A DNA stretch of 64,000 bases, from positions 43,760,018 through 43,824,017 of the forward strand of contig OX352762.1 in assembly GCA_947095585.1 (NCBI GenBank). Reading direction: 5' to 3'. The position numbers and the translations under genes are program-made. Every line of letters starts with the position of its first letter. Positions within the stretch are counted from its first letter, which is position 1. The notes under the pieces are model-generated. The model saw nothing but the letters and a program-made list of their open reading frames with translations, had not been told where the DNA came from and searched no databases. The DNA is from Nephrocerus scutellatus (lineage: Eukaryota > Arthropoda > Insecta > Diptera > Pipunculidae). Positions 42,651 through 53,880 of the stretch are shown in pieces.

Positions 42651-43600
42651 ACTGCTCAATGGACCGAGCAGAAAATGCATCAACAGAAACTGTATTAGCA
42701 GCAAGTACATCAGCAGAAAATGCATCAGCAGCAACTACATCAGTAGCAATGGATGAAAATATTTGGCATCGTCGATTAGGACATCCATATGAATCAAAAT
42801 TAAAGAAAGTTAAAACAGCCATAACCGGAATGGAGTTTTCGATAAGTAACAAAAAGGAGATCAAATGTGCGGTATGCATCAAAGCTAAACAGACCCGTTC
42901 TTCATTTAAAGCAAGCAAAAACCATGCAAAAAGTGTTCTCGAAGTAATACACAGTGATGTTGGATTTATGCCAGTGCGTTCATTTTGAGGGGCTAAATGT
43001 TTTGTCACATTTATTGACGACTACAGTCGCAAAGTGTTTTTGTACCCGATGAAGCATAAAATTTTTTAAAAGGTTCAACATTTTTGTTGAAAATCAACAA
43101 GGTTGCAAAATCAAAATACTTCGTACAGACAATGGTAAGGAATAATGCAACAAATTGTTCGAAACATTCACTTCAAATCATGGCATACTACATCAACGAA
43201 CGGTGCCTCATACTCCGGAGCAGAATAGCGTTGCAGAGCGAATGAATCGTACGCTCGTAGAGAAGATCCGATGCATGCTATTTGACGGAAACTTAGGTGG
43301 TAGTTTTTGGGGCGAAGCAGCAGCGACAGCAGCCTACCTGACAAACAGAATACCTTGTCGTGGAATGGAAGGTGAAACGCCGGAGGAGCGTTGGACTAAA
43401 CGAAAGCCGGACTTATCAATGCCGCGAGATTTGAAAGCAAAGCTTTTGCCCATATACCCAAAGCACAGCGCAACAAGCTATCAGCAACAGCTAGTGAGTG
43501 TATCATGGTTGGATACAGCGAGCAGTCAAAGGCATATCGACTTTACGACCCAAGGGCTAGAAAAATCATCGTCAGTAGAGATGTTACATTTGTAGAACCA
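42638..43600 (+). pseudogene. Copia integrase
   Basis: Pre-integrase zinc domain WHRRLGHP...CAVCIKAKQTRSSF, first Asp in VIHSDVGFMPV, second Asp in LRTDNGKE (frame-shifted, about 43122), Glu in NSVAERMNRTLVE (43225). Stops at 42988 and 43144 and frame changes near 42986, 43070 and 43140 break it; one residue seems lost at SDV-GF. The C-terminal GKE-type part continues near 43510. Confidence 0.85.
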
Positions 43601-45183
43601 AGTGAAAATCAGGTTATCTCAAAAAATAGCATTTCTAATGACTCTGTTCTCTCATCCAAGGCATTAGAAGATATCCATTATGTTGAAAATGTTTTTTCCG
43701 GAAGCGATTCAAGTGACGACAGTTTTCGGACGACGACTTCAGTGAGGCTACAGTGACTCCAAGTGTTGATACAAGTCATTCAGCGTTGGAGAACTCTGAC
43801 GACATCGTAACAGAGATGGACGACACCATTATTGAGATCAACTCAGCAGATAACGAATTCAGTGAGGCGGTAGATAGTAGGAATTCGTCATACACTTCTG
43901 TTGCTGAAACTGATTTCGACGTTGCTAACAGTGAACTCTCAGTTGTTCCATGCCCGATCGTAGTGGAAGAAAGCTCAATTTCGAAAAACACTGAAGATGT
44001 ACGCAATACTCTCAGTCTATATGCGATGTTGGCAGCAGCTACCAGAGACATCAGCGAACCCAAATGCTTTCAAGAAGCTAGACACTGTGACGAAAGCGAG
44101 AAATGGGAAGCAGCGATGAATACCGAACTTAACTCTTTGAAGTCCAATAATACTTGGGACTTGTGCCAGCTACCTAATGAACGAAAGGCGATAGACAGTA
44201 AATTGGTCTACAAAATAAAACGAAATGGTATCGGCACTATCGACCGGTATAAAGCTCGACTTGTTGTCAAAGGGTACTGTCAAGTCAAAGGCATTGACTA
44301 CGACGAAACCTACTCACCTGTAGCACGTTAAGCATCAATTCGATTTCTGTTGGCAATGGCAGCCAAATATACGATGATTATAAATCAAATGGATGCAGTT
44401 ACTGCTTTTCTGCAAGGTGAACTAATTGAAGAAATCTATATGAATCAACCGAAAGGCTTCGATGACGGATCGGGGAGGATTTGTCGTCTTAAGCGAGTAT
44501 TATATGGTTTGACACAGTCAAGTCGTGTTTGGAACGACAAGCTGAATGATGTACTGGTGGGGCAAATGAAATATAAGCGATCATCAATTGACCAGTGTTT
44601 TTACTACAAGCATTCACTATAGAAAAAATCATATTAGCTGTCTGGGTCGATGATATAATGATTTTTTCAACAAATGCAACGATGTGCACGAAATTGAAGA
44701 CTGAATTGTCAACTCATTTTCATATAAAAGGTGCTGCGATATCTTAAGGGTACAGTCGATTACAAGCTGACACTTTATCCTGAGTAAAATGAAGACCTCA
44801 TTGGATTTTGCGATGCTGACTGGGCCGGTGATCCTGACAAGCGACAATCAACCACAGGCTATGTATTTCGTGTTCAAGGAGAAGCTTTCTCATGGACAAC
44901 AAGGCGTCAACCAACTATTGCATTGTCTTCGACAGAGGCAGAATTTATGTTCATGGTTGCTACAATACAAGAAGCGCTCTGGCTAAAACGTTTCGAGTGT
45001 GAATTGTTTCCAGATGCAACGAAGATCATCACTTTATATTGTGACAACCAAGAAGCACTACATCTGGCAAAAAATAAAAGTTATCATGCTCGTACAAAAC
45101 ACATAGATGTACGCAAATATTTCATCCAGGAGCACTTAAACCAAGAAGCTGAAGGTGAAATTAAATTGGATTTACAATATATA
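43505..45183 (+). pseudogene. Copia integrase tail, RT and RNase H
   Basis: [20 protein letters not shown] (integrase C-terminus), a Ser/Asp-rich linker, then RT: KWEAAMNTELNSLKSNNTW, RYKARLVVKGYCQ, DYDETYSPVAR, stop at 44331 (usual Val/Met codon site), INQMDAVTAFLQGEL (motif A), LKRVLYGL, VDDIMIFS (motif C, 44648). A deletion near 44740-44790 leads to RNase H: GFCDADWAGD, STEAEFMFM, CDNQEALHLAKN, HIDVRKYFIQE. It ends without the last 20 residues. Confidence 0.85.
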
Positions 45184-45189
45184 GCCATT

Positions 45190-45433
45190 AGGATGGTAAT
45201 GGAGATATAACCCTTTGCTGCTCCAACATGCGTTTTGCCCAGACCGCTAATATTGAGATTTCTGTTCCTCTGGGGCAGCTTAAGTTTTTTGGCCCATTCC
45301 TCAGTAATGAAGGACAAATGCGAACCAATAATGCATTACATTGGTAGCCATTTCCAGCTACATCTGTTATGGTGATTATGGCTGTGGGCAATATTGATTG
45401 CTCAATGTTATTAGATGACGAAACGTACGCTAC
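45190..45433 (-). pseudogene. BEL-A protease N-terminal half
   Basis: ILPTAIITITDVAGNGYQ then, after a frame change, SFITEEWAKKLKLPQRN and ISGLGKTHVGAAKGYISITI. The DSG-type active site that should stand between them is damaged (reads VRICPS in one frame). The other half lies beyond copia at 41411-41296. Confidence 0.75.
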
Positions 45434-46468
45434 TTAAGCGGTATAAGATTTCAGAATACCAGAAATAATGGTATTGATGGATTGCGAGTCTTCTGGCAGT
45501 TCCACATTATTATTATTTGGAATATGTAATAATGTGTGGTGCTTTCGATGGCATGTTGTGCATCTCTTCTTGGATCGACAATCATAGATGCCATGGGTGT
45601 CATTCAAATAATTGAAGCATCTATTTGTTTTCTTCACAAATATAATCCGACTATTCAACATCATTTTCTAAATTTCGGACACTCGTATAACAGATGATTG
45701 GCATAGGCACACACTGGGCATTTAATGTTTCCCGTAGCTACCATACGTCTAAACTGTGACCGGGATTCTGGTTTCTTTTTCGTCATAGTTTTATTCGTTT
45801 CCAAAGCATCGGTTCGTCTTAGTAGAAACTCCATAAATTGTTCGACAGTTGGAAGTTCCTCTTTTAATGATTCTTCTGCCCACCTTTCCTTTGTATCGTT
45901 TGTATCGTCGTCACATTTTTGAAGGAGTATGTAAATGAGCCACGGATGTCTTCCTTCGGCTTTGTCTCCAGTAGCCTTCAGACCCCTAATAGTTTCATCC
46001 GTTTGGTCATGCAGCTTTCGGATATTAGCTACATTTCCAGTTGTAACCGATGGCAATTTTTTGAGGCGCCTAAATATAATTTGCGTCGGTGGGCTTCATG
46101 TAATATTTTGTGCTTAATGCTTCATCATGTAAGCAGCCCTTTAGGTGTAACATTTTTTTGACAGACGAAATATTTGGATTATCATGAAAAATATCATAAA
46201 ATGGCTGCCATTCTGTGTATTTTCCTCCGAATGAGTGAATATTCAATTTCGGTAGCTTTATTTGCGCTGAATTAGAGTGAGAGATATTAATTTTTTCATT
46301 CTCGCTTACGGAATTGTTTAACTCGGGACTTCCCACCATACTTAATTTGCCTACCCACGTGTTAATGGTTGATTTTGTCAAATAAAAGTTTTCTACAAAT
46401 TCTGGAAAATCGGAACTTTCATCATCTGCGAACTCTAGCTGATGATCTACGTCTTGGTATTGTTGCAT
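45434..46468 (-). pseudogene. BEL-A gag
   Basis: First frame 46468-46070: FVENFYLTKSTINTWVGK and IKLPKLNIHSFGGKYTEWQP (DUF1759 block). Second frame 46056-45661: KLHDQTDETIRGLKATGD, HPWLIYILLQK and a knuckle CPVCAYANHLLYECPKF. Third frame 45664-45434: a second knuckle CFNYLNDTHGIYDC and CTTCHRKHHTLLH. In the second knuckle the second Cys is Tyr (CFNY for CFNC). Two frame changes (about 46065 and 45662) and a loss of about 50 residues at the first. Confidence 0.85.
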
Positions 46469-46615
46469 TATAACATCCAGTCTACTTAAACGCGTTTTTA
46501 GTTGCTCAATATTCGTTTTGTCGTTTATGGTTTTTTATCTGCAGTCAATCGTTTCATCGATACCTTCAAAAGTTGCTAGTTTTCTTTTCAATAATACCTT
46601 GCTCTGCTACAAAAA

Positions 46616-46988
46616 TGTTTTGCTGCGGCTTAATGGTTGTCTACTTTCCCGCAACTTAATAAGCAATTTGTTCAAGGGCCCAATTGCACCACCGTCTGAA
46701 AGTAACCAAAACTATAATTACAGAATTGCAAATCAATATAAATTATGAAAGCCAATCAACGGGAAAAACTATATTTGACTGCGCAGCAACTTCGACCCCT
46801 TACACCAAAATTCAACAAAATGCGAATGAATTTTATTTTCCACATTGGTTACAAAAAGCTAAAACTAGCTAGCAAGAATAAACAACTGCATTTCGGTGTA
46901 AACCACTATGGTAAACCGGTATTCTTTCGCATCAAGAAATGAAATTGCAACTTGCTATCATACTGTAAGAATGGCTTACTGCGTAACA
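46616..46988 (-). repeat. BEL-A 5' LTR (373 bp)
   Basis: On the minus strand TGTTACGCAGTAAG...GCAGCAAAACA, so TG...CA ends. Directly downstream is TTTTTGTAGCAGAGCAAGG, close to the TGGTAGCAGAGC primer site of many BEL elements but with TGT for TGG. Right flank GAAC (46989-46992) is the target duplication. Confidence 0.85.
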
Positions 46989-48250
46989 GAACACTATATT
47001 CGAAACACAACGAGATCTCAAGATGGACGCTATATAGTCAGATGCCATTCAAAATGTCAATGAATCTAGACTGCCGCCAAACTTACTCATTGAAAACACA
47101 CCACACTGTGGTGGAAGGGACTTAAATTTTTAGCGCAAGTTAGTCAACACTGGCCAAAGGGTAAAATATCACGTGATCCCGCAAATTAATTTAAGGTTGA
47201 GAAACTCAAAGCTCGTCGGAAATATATACCAAATTACCATGTTAAGATTTGCTCTGAGCATCCATGTCAACGGCTGTTTATTAATTGTTATTCTTTATAC
47301 AAGGTATATAGAATTTTAGGTTATACTTTCAGATTCAATTTAAATGCCAGACGATTATTTAAAGAAGATGTGAAACTTACAAACGGCATATTGTTGCTTA
47401 CAGTTCAAGAACTAACATAAGTTGAAAATTGTTGCATAAAATGGGTGCAAGCAGAAACATTTTCAGACGATCTGCTGAACATAGCAAAATACGGCGAGTT
47501 TAAAAGAGGAAGCAAACTAACATCATTAACATCATTCATTGATGATTGCGGTATAATGTGTGTAGGAGGTATAATATCAAACTCTGACTGCAATTTTGAC
47601 CCGAAGCAACCAGTTATTCTGCCAAAAAATCATGTTAACACGAAACTTATACTTTTAGAAATATCACACCAAAAATGCATACCTTGAACCAACCTTGCGA
47701 ACTAGCATTATCCGCCAGAGATTCTGGATTATGGGATGTCGCAACACGACACGGTGGTACATAAGAAATGCATCGTATGTTTTCTGCGAAACAGAAGACA
47801 TAATCAGCAGCTTATGGCCGATTTATCCAAGGAACGTGCTAGCAGTGGTAGATCCTTCCTGTATACTGGAGTTGATTAAGCGGGCCCTGTTTATTTAAGA
47901 GATCGAATGGGACGAGATAATGCAACGTAACGAAGGCGTACATAGTCTGTCTGTCTGTCTGTCTGTAAAAGAAATCCTTATTGAGCTCGTAACTGATATG
48001 ACAACCGAAGACTTCATTACCGCTCTTAAACGATTGATTTCACACCGCGGAATACCGTGCCAAATACATTGTGACAACGGCAGTAATTTCGTTGGAGCTC
48101 GCAATGAATTACGTCTTCTCGCCGATGTTATGAAATCTGATAGTCATATAAAAATAGTGTATGAATTTTTATCTCCGCAGAAAATTATATTCAAGTTCAA
48201 CCCACAAGTGCACCACATTTTGAAGTGTTATGGAAGTCACACATAAAATC
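46989..48250 (+). pseudogene. BEL-B pol: RNase H end and integrase, RT deleted
   Basis: Starts with the protease/RT linker (NTTRSQDGRYIVR), then by 47110 is already at LWWKGLKFLAQVSQHWPKG (end of RNase H), so all RT is deleted. Next come the QAETFSDDLLNIAKYG linker, the zinc-binding LPKNHVNTKLILLEISHQK, and the integrase core with Asp in IHCDNGSNFVGA (48070) and FNPTSAPHF (48195, after a frame change). The first core Asp is not clear. A TCTG repeat at 47946-47965 lies where the conserved KxYVCLFVC block should be. It ends at the Gypsy-D insertion in WKSHIKS. Confidence 0.8.
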
Positions 48251-49296
48251 TGTAGTGATCGCACTACATGTCATCACATCAACTCTCCTAAATATGATCT
48301 TCTTTCCCACGACGTCAAATGCGACACAATATCGAAAGTACGCCAAGTACCCTGCAGCGCTCACTTCTCATGTCGGACATAAATATTTCATGTTCATGAG
48401 CTCGTCACCCGATACCTACTTCAACTATAACAAATAGCAATACACATAATTCATGCGCTCGCGGTGCATTCAATAATGTGTATATACAACACTACAGCTA
48501 TAATGAATAGCAATACACATAATTCATGCGCTCGCGGTGCATTCAATGATGTGTATATACAACACTGCAGCTATAATGAATATCAATACACATAATTCAT
48601 GCGCTCGCTGTGCATTCAATGATGTGTATATGCAACACTACAGCTATAAAGCTATAACCAATTGCAATACACATTCCCAGTTGTTCCATACCGAATACAA
48701 TGCTATACGGCGGCGGGTACACACGAAATCCAAAGTCAAGTACAATTATAAATTGTAGGTATAGAGAAGGGTGAATGGACATCGTCAAAGGCAATGGCTG
48801 GGTGTATGAACTATATCTAGAGCCATTGACGAATTTTATGCTGATGCATTAATATTGGGCAATAATTTCCGGCCTTAATTGCTTATCCCGATATTACTAA
48901 TATTGGGCAATAATTTAATTGCTTACCCAGATAATAGTGCGTTGCACTATATCTGGAGCAGCATTAATTATTTGATTTATCGATATGGGAAAATATTGAT
49001 GATGGGTGCATTTCTGTGAACGGCATTTGATTTGGGGATAAAGATCGATTGGATTTGAGAATATAAAAGATAAGTAAAATCATGTTGAAAAGTCAGAGTT
49101 AGTCCTGAGTTTAAACGAGAAACATTCTAGTAGAGGTCGCAGCCAAGCTAAAGACAGCGGGCCTCCCTAGAAATATATAAATAAAATACCAAATAAATAG
49201 AAAATAAAAACAAATTTGTGTTTAAATTAACTCTCCGCCCGGTTACTCTTCCCTTCGTCTTAAAGAAAGACGGTTACTACTACAGGCCTTAAAACA
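48251..49296 (+). repeat. Gypsy-D 5' LTR (1046 bp)
   Basis: Starts TGTAGTGATCGCACTACATG, where GTAGTG/CACTAC forms a small hairpin, and ends TTAAAACA. It contains a 73-bp tandem repeat (next entry) and, near the 3' part, GAATATAAAAG (49058) as a likely TATA box, followed by AATAAA-like signals (49175-49190). Confidence 0.88.
48438..48670. repeat. 73-bp tandem repeat in Gypsy-D LTR
   Basis: Units start CAATACACATAATTCATGCG at 48438, 48511 and 48584, with a partial fourth near 48664. The same array is in the 3' LTR at about 55566-55800. Confidence 0.9.
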
Positions 49297-49297
49297 T

Positions 49298-49317
49298 TGG
49301 TGGCAGCGGTGGGATTC
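49298..49317 (+). promoter_or_regulatory. Gypsy-D primer binding site
   Basis: TGGTGGCAGCGGTGGGATTC, two bases... from the LTR end; its complement GAATCCCACCGCTGCCACCA has the form of a tRNA 3' end with T-arm and CCA, most like a leucine tRNA. Confidence 0.75.
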
Positions 49318-50100
49318 TCAGAAATCTCTTACCAAAACAGAAGACCGTTCTTCTGATGCGTACTGGGGCTATACACCAGTAAAATAAGCAAAGTGAAGTG
49401 AAGTGAAATAGAAAGCCACGAAAACTGTACGTCCTTGCCAGCCTTAGAGCGTAGGTATTTGGCCAACATTCGGGCAGAGAAAAGACCAGGCTGTAACTGC
49501 ATCTTTAGGGCGCGAAGCCTGCCTGGCAAAACCAATAACAGCAGCAAGCAGCAAAATTCAGCAGCAGCAGATTAACCCACAGCAACAACAACAGCAACAG
49601 CAAGCAGCAAAATTCGGCAGCAGCAGTTCAACCCACAGCGACAACAACAGCAGCAGCTAGCAGCGACATCTACAACGACCGCAGCAAAATCAACAGCAGC
49701 AGAACCAGCGAAGCTTACAACAGCAGCAGTAGCAAGTAAAATCAACAAATTTAAGGTAGAGAAGAACAATCCTTCTATTTTTTTAAAACATATATATATT
49801 ATATTTTTATAATCATAATTTTTTTTAAAAATATTTTTGGTGAATCTTGGGTTTTTTTCCTTTTTATTGCAAACTTTTTTTCTTACTTTCTTTGTGTTAC
49901 TCCGATATTTTTCGCGAATATTGTTTTTTTATGTGTGCTAGTCGATTTTTTTCAAAATAAGTAGACAAATCACTAGGCAAATTAGTAGACAGGCAAAAGC
50001 TATTGCTGATACTAATTTGTCTTCAAACTTAAGTTTCCTTAAGAAGAATGGTCTTACATGGACATTTAAATTAGCATTTCCGATGTTTATAACATCATAC
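49318..50100. other. Gypsy-D leader with CAG/CAA-rich tract
   Basis: 49540-49740 is rich in CAGCAG and CAACAA repeats, interrupted by stops in each frame; the rest is A/T-rich. No gene can be supported, though a gag N-terminal extension is possible. Confidence 0.5.
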
Positions 50101-51045
50101 CCCTTTTCAATGGGAAGCGAGCCGATTTGGCTAAATTCACATCTTGCGGTGATATTCTCTTCACCTCTGTAAAAGAGAGTGACGAACCTACCTTTTTGGC
50201 CATCGTTAAGATAAGGCTACAGGGTCCCACATTCGAGGTGACTCAGTTCAACTCACTTACGACTTGGTCGGCTCTCAAAGAGAAGCTCGAGTCAGAATAT
50301 AAGGAGGTAAAAACAGGTTCCTCTGTGCATAATGAGCTATTGACCACAAAACAAAAATTCAAGGAATCGGTCAAGGAGTTTGGCGAACGGGTTTTCACGG
50401 CCCTAAATAATTTAAACTCCGCCACCTTCAATACAACCCGCGATGAGACGGTTAGGGAATTCTTGGTACAAGAAAAGCGCCGTCTAGCGATCCAGGTATT
50501 CGAGGATGGTTTAAAAAATGACCAGATTAGGCTTATAGCCAAGGCTTTCGGGGGAGCTGACCTGAAAAAGGTTATAGCTCATGCCAAGGGACATGCTGCA
50601 TGCATAGATCACACCCCACAAACTTACCAAAACAAATTTGCCCCCACAGAAATCCGCAAGCTACCATGTATTGTCAAACATGCGGTAAGCACAGTCACAC
50701 GAGGGAAACGTGTTACCGGAACAATCAATTTCAAAACTTTCAGGGTAGGCTTCCCATTAAAAAGAAGTGCAATTCCTTACTTACAATTACTGCAAGAAGA
50801 GGAACCACACCGAGGGAACCTGTAGGTTACGGTTATCCAACCACAGGCCTCAACAAAATCCTTTTAGGAATGGCGATCCCACTCCTGGTATCAGCGGAAA
50901 CCATAGACCAGCAAAGCAGAATGATAGCCATGGGGTGAGGTATTCAAATATTCATGAATCGGGAAACGAATCCATTCGGGAGGAAGCAATCGGCAATTCC
51001 TCTCGAATGACTACGACAGCCGAGGTGTACCATCCCAAGAATTGA
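50100..51045 (+). pseudogene. Gypsy-D gag (frameshifted)
   Basis: The 50127-50680 frame has a retrotransposon gag body (FLAIVKIRLQGPTFEV, LKEKLESEYKEV, QKFKESVKEFGERV). In the second frame (to 50740) a knuckle CQTCGKHSHTRETC appears, and in the third (50767-51045) YCKKRNHTEGTC, so two zinc knuckles in two frames: frame changes near 50660 and 50770. The start ATG is not clear; 50127 is an internal alternative. Confidence 0.82.
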
Positions 51046-51581
51046 GTTTCAGATTTTTCGTTTCGTTTTTTCCCGAGTTTAAGGAACGAACGATACGACT
51101 GAAATTCAGTCCTTCGGATAAGAAATTTTCTACGTTTTTAATAGATACGGGTACCGACGTTAGCCTGGTAAAAAATACGTATAACAAAAATACAATACGT
51201 GGTGACGACCTCTACACCATAACTACCATATCCGGGGAAGCGCTAAAAATCCTTGGTTTGGTGTATGGTACCTTAGAGTTAAAGTCAACCGAACATACCC
51301 TTTTATTAGAGCACCCTTTCCATTTACTTAATAATAGAATTAATTTCCTTTATGACGGTATTATTGGGAATGATTTTTTATCTAAATTTGTATGCGTAGT
51401 GGATTTCAAACACCACACACTAGAAATTCCGTACAAAGAAAGCCAAACGGAGGAAAATAAACCATTGTGTTCGGCATACGAAGAAAACTTTAAAAACTTT
51501 GAGTCGCCATGTGAACTTCGATCCACCGATACTGATGATTCCAACTTCAACTTCAAAAATAAACAATTTAATAAAAACTAA
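51042..51581 (+). pseudogene. Gypsy-D protease
   Basis: FSTFLIDTGTDVSLVKN (active site DTG, about 51146) and YDGIIGNDFLSKFVCVVD (second retropepsin block) show an aspartic protease that would cut the polyprotein. A Glu/Asn-rich tail follows to a stop at 51579. It begins in the frame after gag. Confidence 0.85.
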
Positions 51582-51596
51582 TTCGAGAGTAAAACC

Positions 51597-51720
51597 AAGC
51601 AAAAAGACTTAGAGAAAGTAAATCCTAAGCAAAATCCAAAAGACTTATAGAAAGTTAATCCAAAGCAAAAGCAAAAAGGCTTAGAGAAAATAAATCCTAA
51701 GCAAAAAAAAAAAGAAAGGT
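51597..51720. repeat. About 36-bp tandem repeat in Gypsy-D pol
   Basis: Three to four imperfect units of AAGCAAAA..GACTTAGAGAAAG..AATCC, purine-rich, between protease and RT. They contain stops in the plus frames. Confidence 0.8.
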
Positions 51721-52940
51721 AATGTGCTAGGGCAAAAGGGTTTAATCCAACAAATTAAGGTAATTGATGTTTCTAAAGGTAAGCCTTCTATATATAGCGG
51801 ATCTGGGGAAGTAGCTCTTCCAAAACCAGAACATATTTCTGATGGAGCAGAACAGAACATCATGAAAACCAAACAAAAATTTGTTGACCAGATTAACAGA
51901 CCTGCACGAAGTACTCTATTTTCTAAAGTCACTTTTAATTGTGCAAATGACGTCGTCATTCGGTTTCACCTAGGGTCTTTTTGGCCTCTTCCATCGCCCA
52001 GTCAAGTGACAACTTTGCAAAAGTTTTACTCGTGAATATTAATGAACACCCAGTGCAGCTAAATGCACATGATCTGAGTTTAGAATGGGATAACTTAGAC
52101 GAATTTAATTTTCTTTCAACAGATCCGGAAAACGATCCGGTATACAAACAGCTAGAAAATCTGGAAAATTAAGTAGACAGCCACACATCAGATAATCACT
52201 GAAGTAGGTAAACCTCCTATCTATGTTAGACCATGTAGACTGCCAGAAACAAGTAGAGCTGAAATTAACAAACAGGTAGACGAAATGCTCGAAAAGGACA
52301 TTATCCGCCCAAGTTACAGTCCTTGGAATTCTCCTCTATTACTTGTTCCTAAGAACCCTGGTGCTCAAGGTAATAAAAAATGGCGAGTAGTTGTAGACTA
52401 CAGGCGTCTAAACGATGCAACTGTTGGGGATGCATTTCCGCTTCCCAATATATCACACATTTTGGACCAACTAGGTAAATCCAAATATTTCAGCTCGTTA
52501 GATCTTGCAAACGGCTTTCATCTAATTGGAATAGAATGTTTTATTTTTGTTGATGACATTGTAGTTAATGGACCTACTTTGGACGAACAGAAAATTGCGA
52601 AATTTTCTAACAAGGCTACGGTTTAACAAACTAAAACTGCAGCCAGACAAATGCCATTTTATTAAACGAGAGCTTGTGTATCTGGGACATATTATCAGTG
52701 ATGAAGGAACTAAGCCAAACCCAGATAAAATATAGGCGGTAAAAACATATCCTAGACCAAAGAAAGCCAAGGATATTAAAGCATTTTTTGGGATTTGTAG
52801 GATACTACCGGAGATTTATTCCTCAGTTTGCCCTGGTAGCTAAACCGTTAAATAACTTGTTGAAAAAGAATGTAGATTTCAAATGGGATGCTTTATGCGA
52901 AGAAGCTTTTGTTATTTTAAAAAAGAAAATTAATCACCTC
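51721..52940 (+). pseudogene. Gypsy-D reverse transcriptase, core deleted
   Basis: 51724-52170 carries the pol linker; RT begins near 52200 (PPIYVRPCRLPETSRAEI), then MLEKDIIRPSYSPWNSPLLL, KKWRVVVDYRRLND, YFSSLDLANGFHLI (motif A). About 60 residues are then missing and the sequence resumes at ECFIFVDDIVVNG (motif C). Next come KLQPDKCHFIKRELVYLGH and VGYYRRFIPQFALVAKPL, with frame changes near 52580, 52735 and 52790. The missing fingers/palm part rules out activity. Confidence 0.85.
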
Positions 52941-53472
52941 ACCAATCTTGATCTACCCAAATTTCGAGGAAAGATTTCTTATCACTACAGATGCAAGTGA
53001 TTTTGCAATAGGAGCCGTGTTATCTCAAGCTAAAATAACCCAAGACAAGCCTATATACTACGTCAGCCGTACTTTAAATGTTGCTGAGACAAAGTATACC
53101 ACTACCGAAAAGGAATTATTAGCAATAATATTTGCCGTCAAGCAATTCCGTCCTTACGTTTACGGTAGAAAATTTACAATTCTCACGGATCACAGACCAC
53201 TTCAATGGCTGTTAAATCTTAATGATCCTACATCGAGATTGGCGCGATGACGTATTTCATTGGAGGAATATGAATATGAAATCATATACAAGCCAGGCAA
53301 GTTTAATGCCAATGCCGATGAACTCAGTCGCATCCCTGGAGACACACAAGTTGACACAAACAATGGCAAAGTTTTAGTCACTACTAGGAGCAAAGCTAAA
53401 CAACAAAATCTTCATGAAATAATAGTAGTAGGAATCGAGGAAGTTGAGCCTCCACCGACTGATGTACTGTAA
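52788..53472 (+). pseudogene. Gypsy-D RNase H
   Basis: FLITTDASDFAIGAVLSQ, YYVSRTLNVAETKYTTTEKE, LLAIIFAVKQFRPYVYG, ILTDHRPLQWLL and FNANADELSRIP give the full RNase H array (catalytic Asp and Glu present). A frame change near 52960 and a TGA at 53248 (usual Trp/Arg position before RISLEEYEYE) break it. Confidence 0.88.
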
Positions 53473-53880
53473 TCAAAACTTGTAAGCCCATAACGTTAGC
53501 CGAACAGTTCTCCAATCCAGATTTTTTTTCTATCCCATGGAACACGACAAGAGGAAACTTTGTTTAGGAATATTTCGGGATATTCTTGCCCCACTCCTAA
53601 CGAATTAAAAATATTTCCTAACGCAACAGGATCATCAGCATACATAACCTCTTTGCCAAAACATCTTACAGAAAAAGCAACTTTAGAAAACCACATTATT
53701 GAGATCCGAAATTTTTGTCAAAAAGAAAAACTTGAAACTTGAAAGCATCGATATATCCATTCCTCCTCAAGAACCATTTTTTGATTTTTTAAAAGTCACT
53801 ATAATACAGGCATTTTCCCACACAAAACTCGATATTTATCTGTACTCGGACAACCGAATCAGTCTCACAGATCCTCAAGA
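53473..53880. other. Gypsy-D pol connection, zinc domain lost
   Basis: Short frames only. YLYSDNRISLTDPQ-type text near 53840 has no match to an integrase N-terminus; the HHCC domain and first catalytic Asp of integrase are absent. Confidence 0.4.

Larger units (their letters stand above)
41412..45183 (+). mobile_element. Copia-type element in BEL-A protease, 3' truncated
   Basis: 5' LTR 41412-41611, primer site, gag, protease, integrase, RT, RNase H in the Ty1/copia order (integrase before RT). The sequence ends abruptly in RNase H near 45183, where BEL-A protease coding resumes; no 3' LTR. It is opposite in strand to BEL-A. Confidence 0.88.
24615..46988 (-). mobile_element. BEL-A: BEL/Pao element in BEL-B, enlarged by tandem duplications
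   Basis: 5' LTR 46616-46988, gag 45434-46468, protease split by copia, RT/RNase H 39420-41293, integrase 37366-39391, 3' LTR 36963-37378, all on minus. The left side was then duplicated, so integrase and 3' LTR also occur at 24615-25596, 27043-28024 and 29471-32226. Flanks GAAC (24611-24614 and 46989-46992) are the target duplication, and BEL-B coding resumes at once on the right. Confidence 0.85.

Noticed and set aside
43753..44060. Asp/Ser-rich frame as a separate copia accessory gene
   Set aside because: It is the normal variable linker between integrase and RT and runs straight into RT motifs.
49540..49740. CAG/CAA tract as a coding polyglutamine region
   Set aside because: Stops break every frame over the tract and it lies in the leader before gag.
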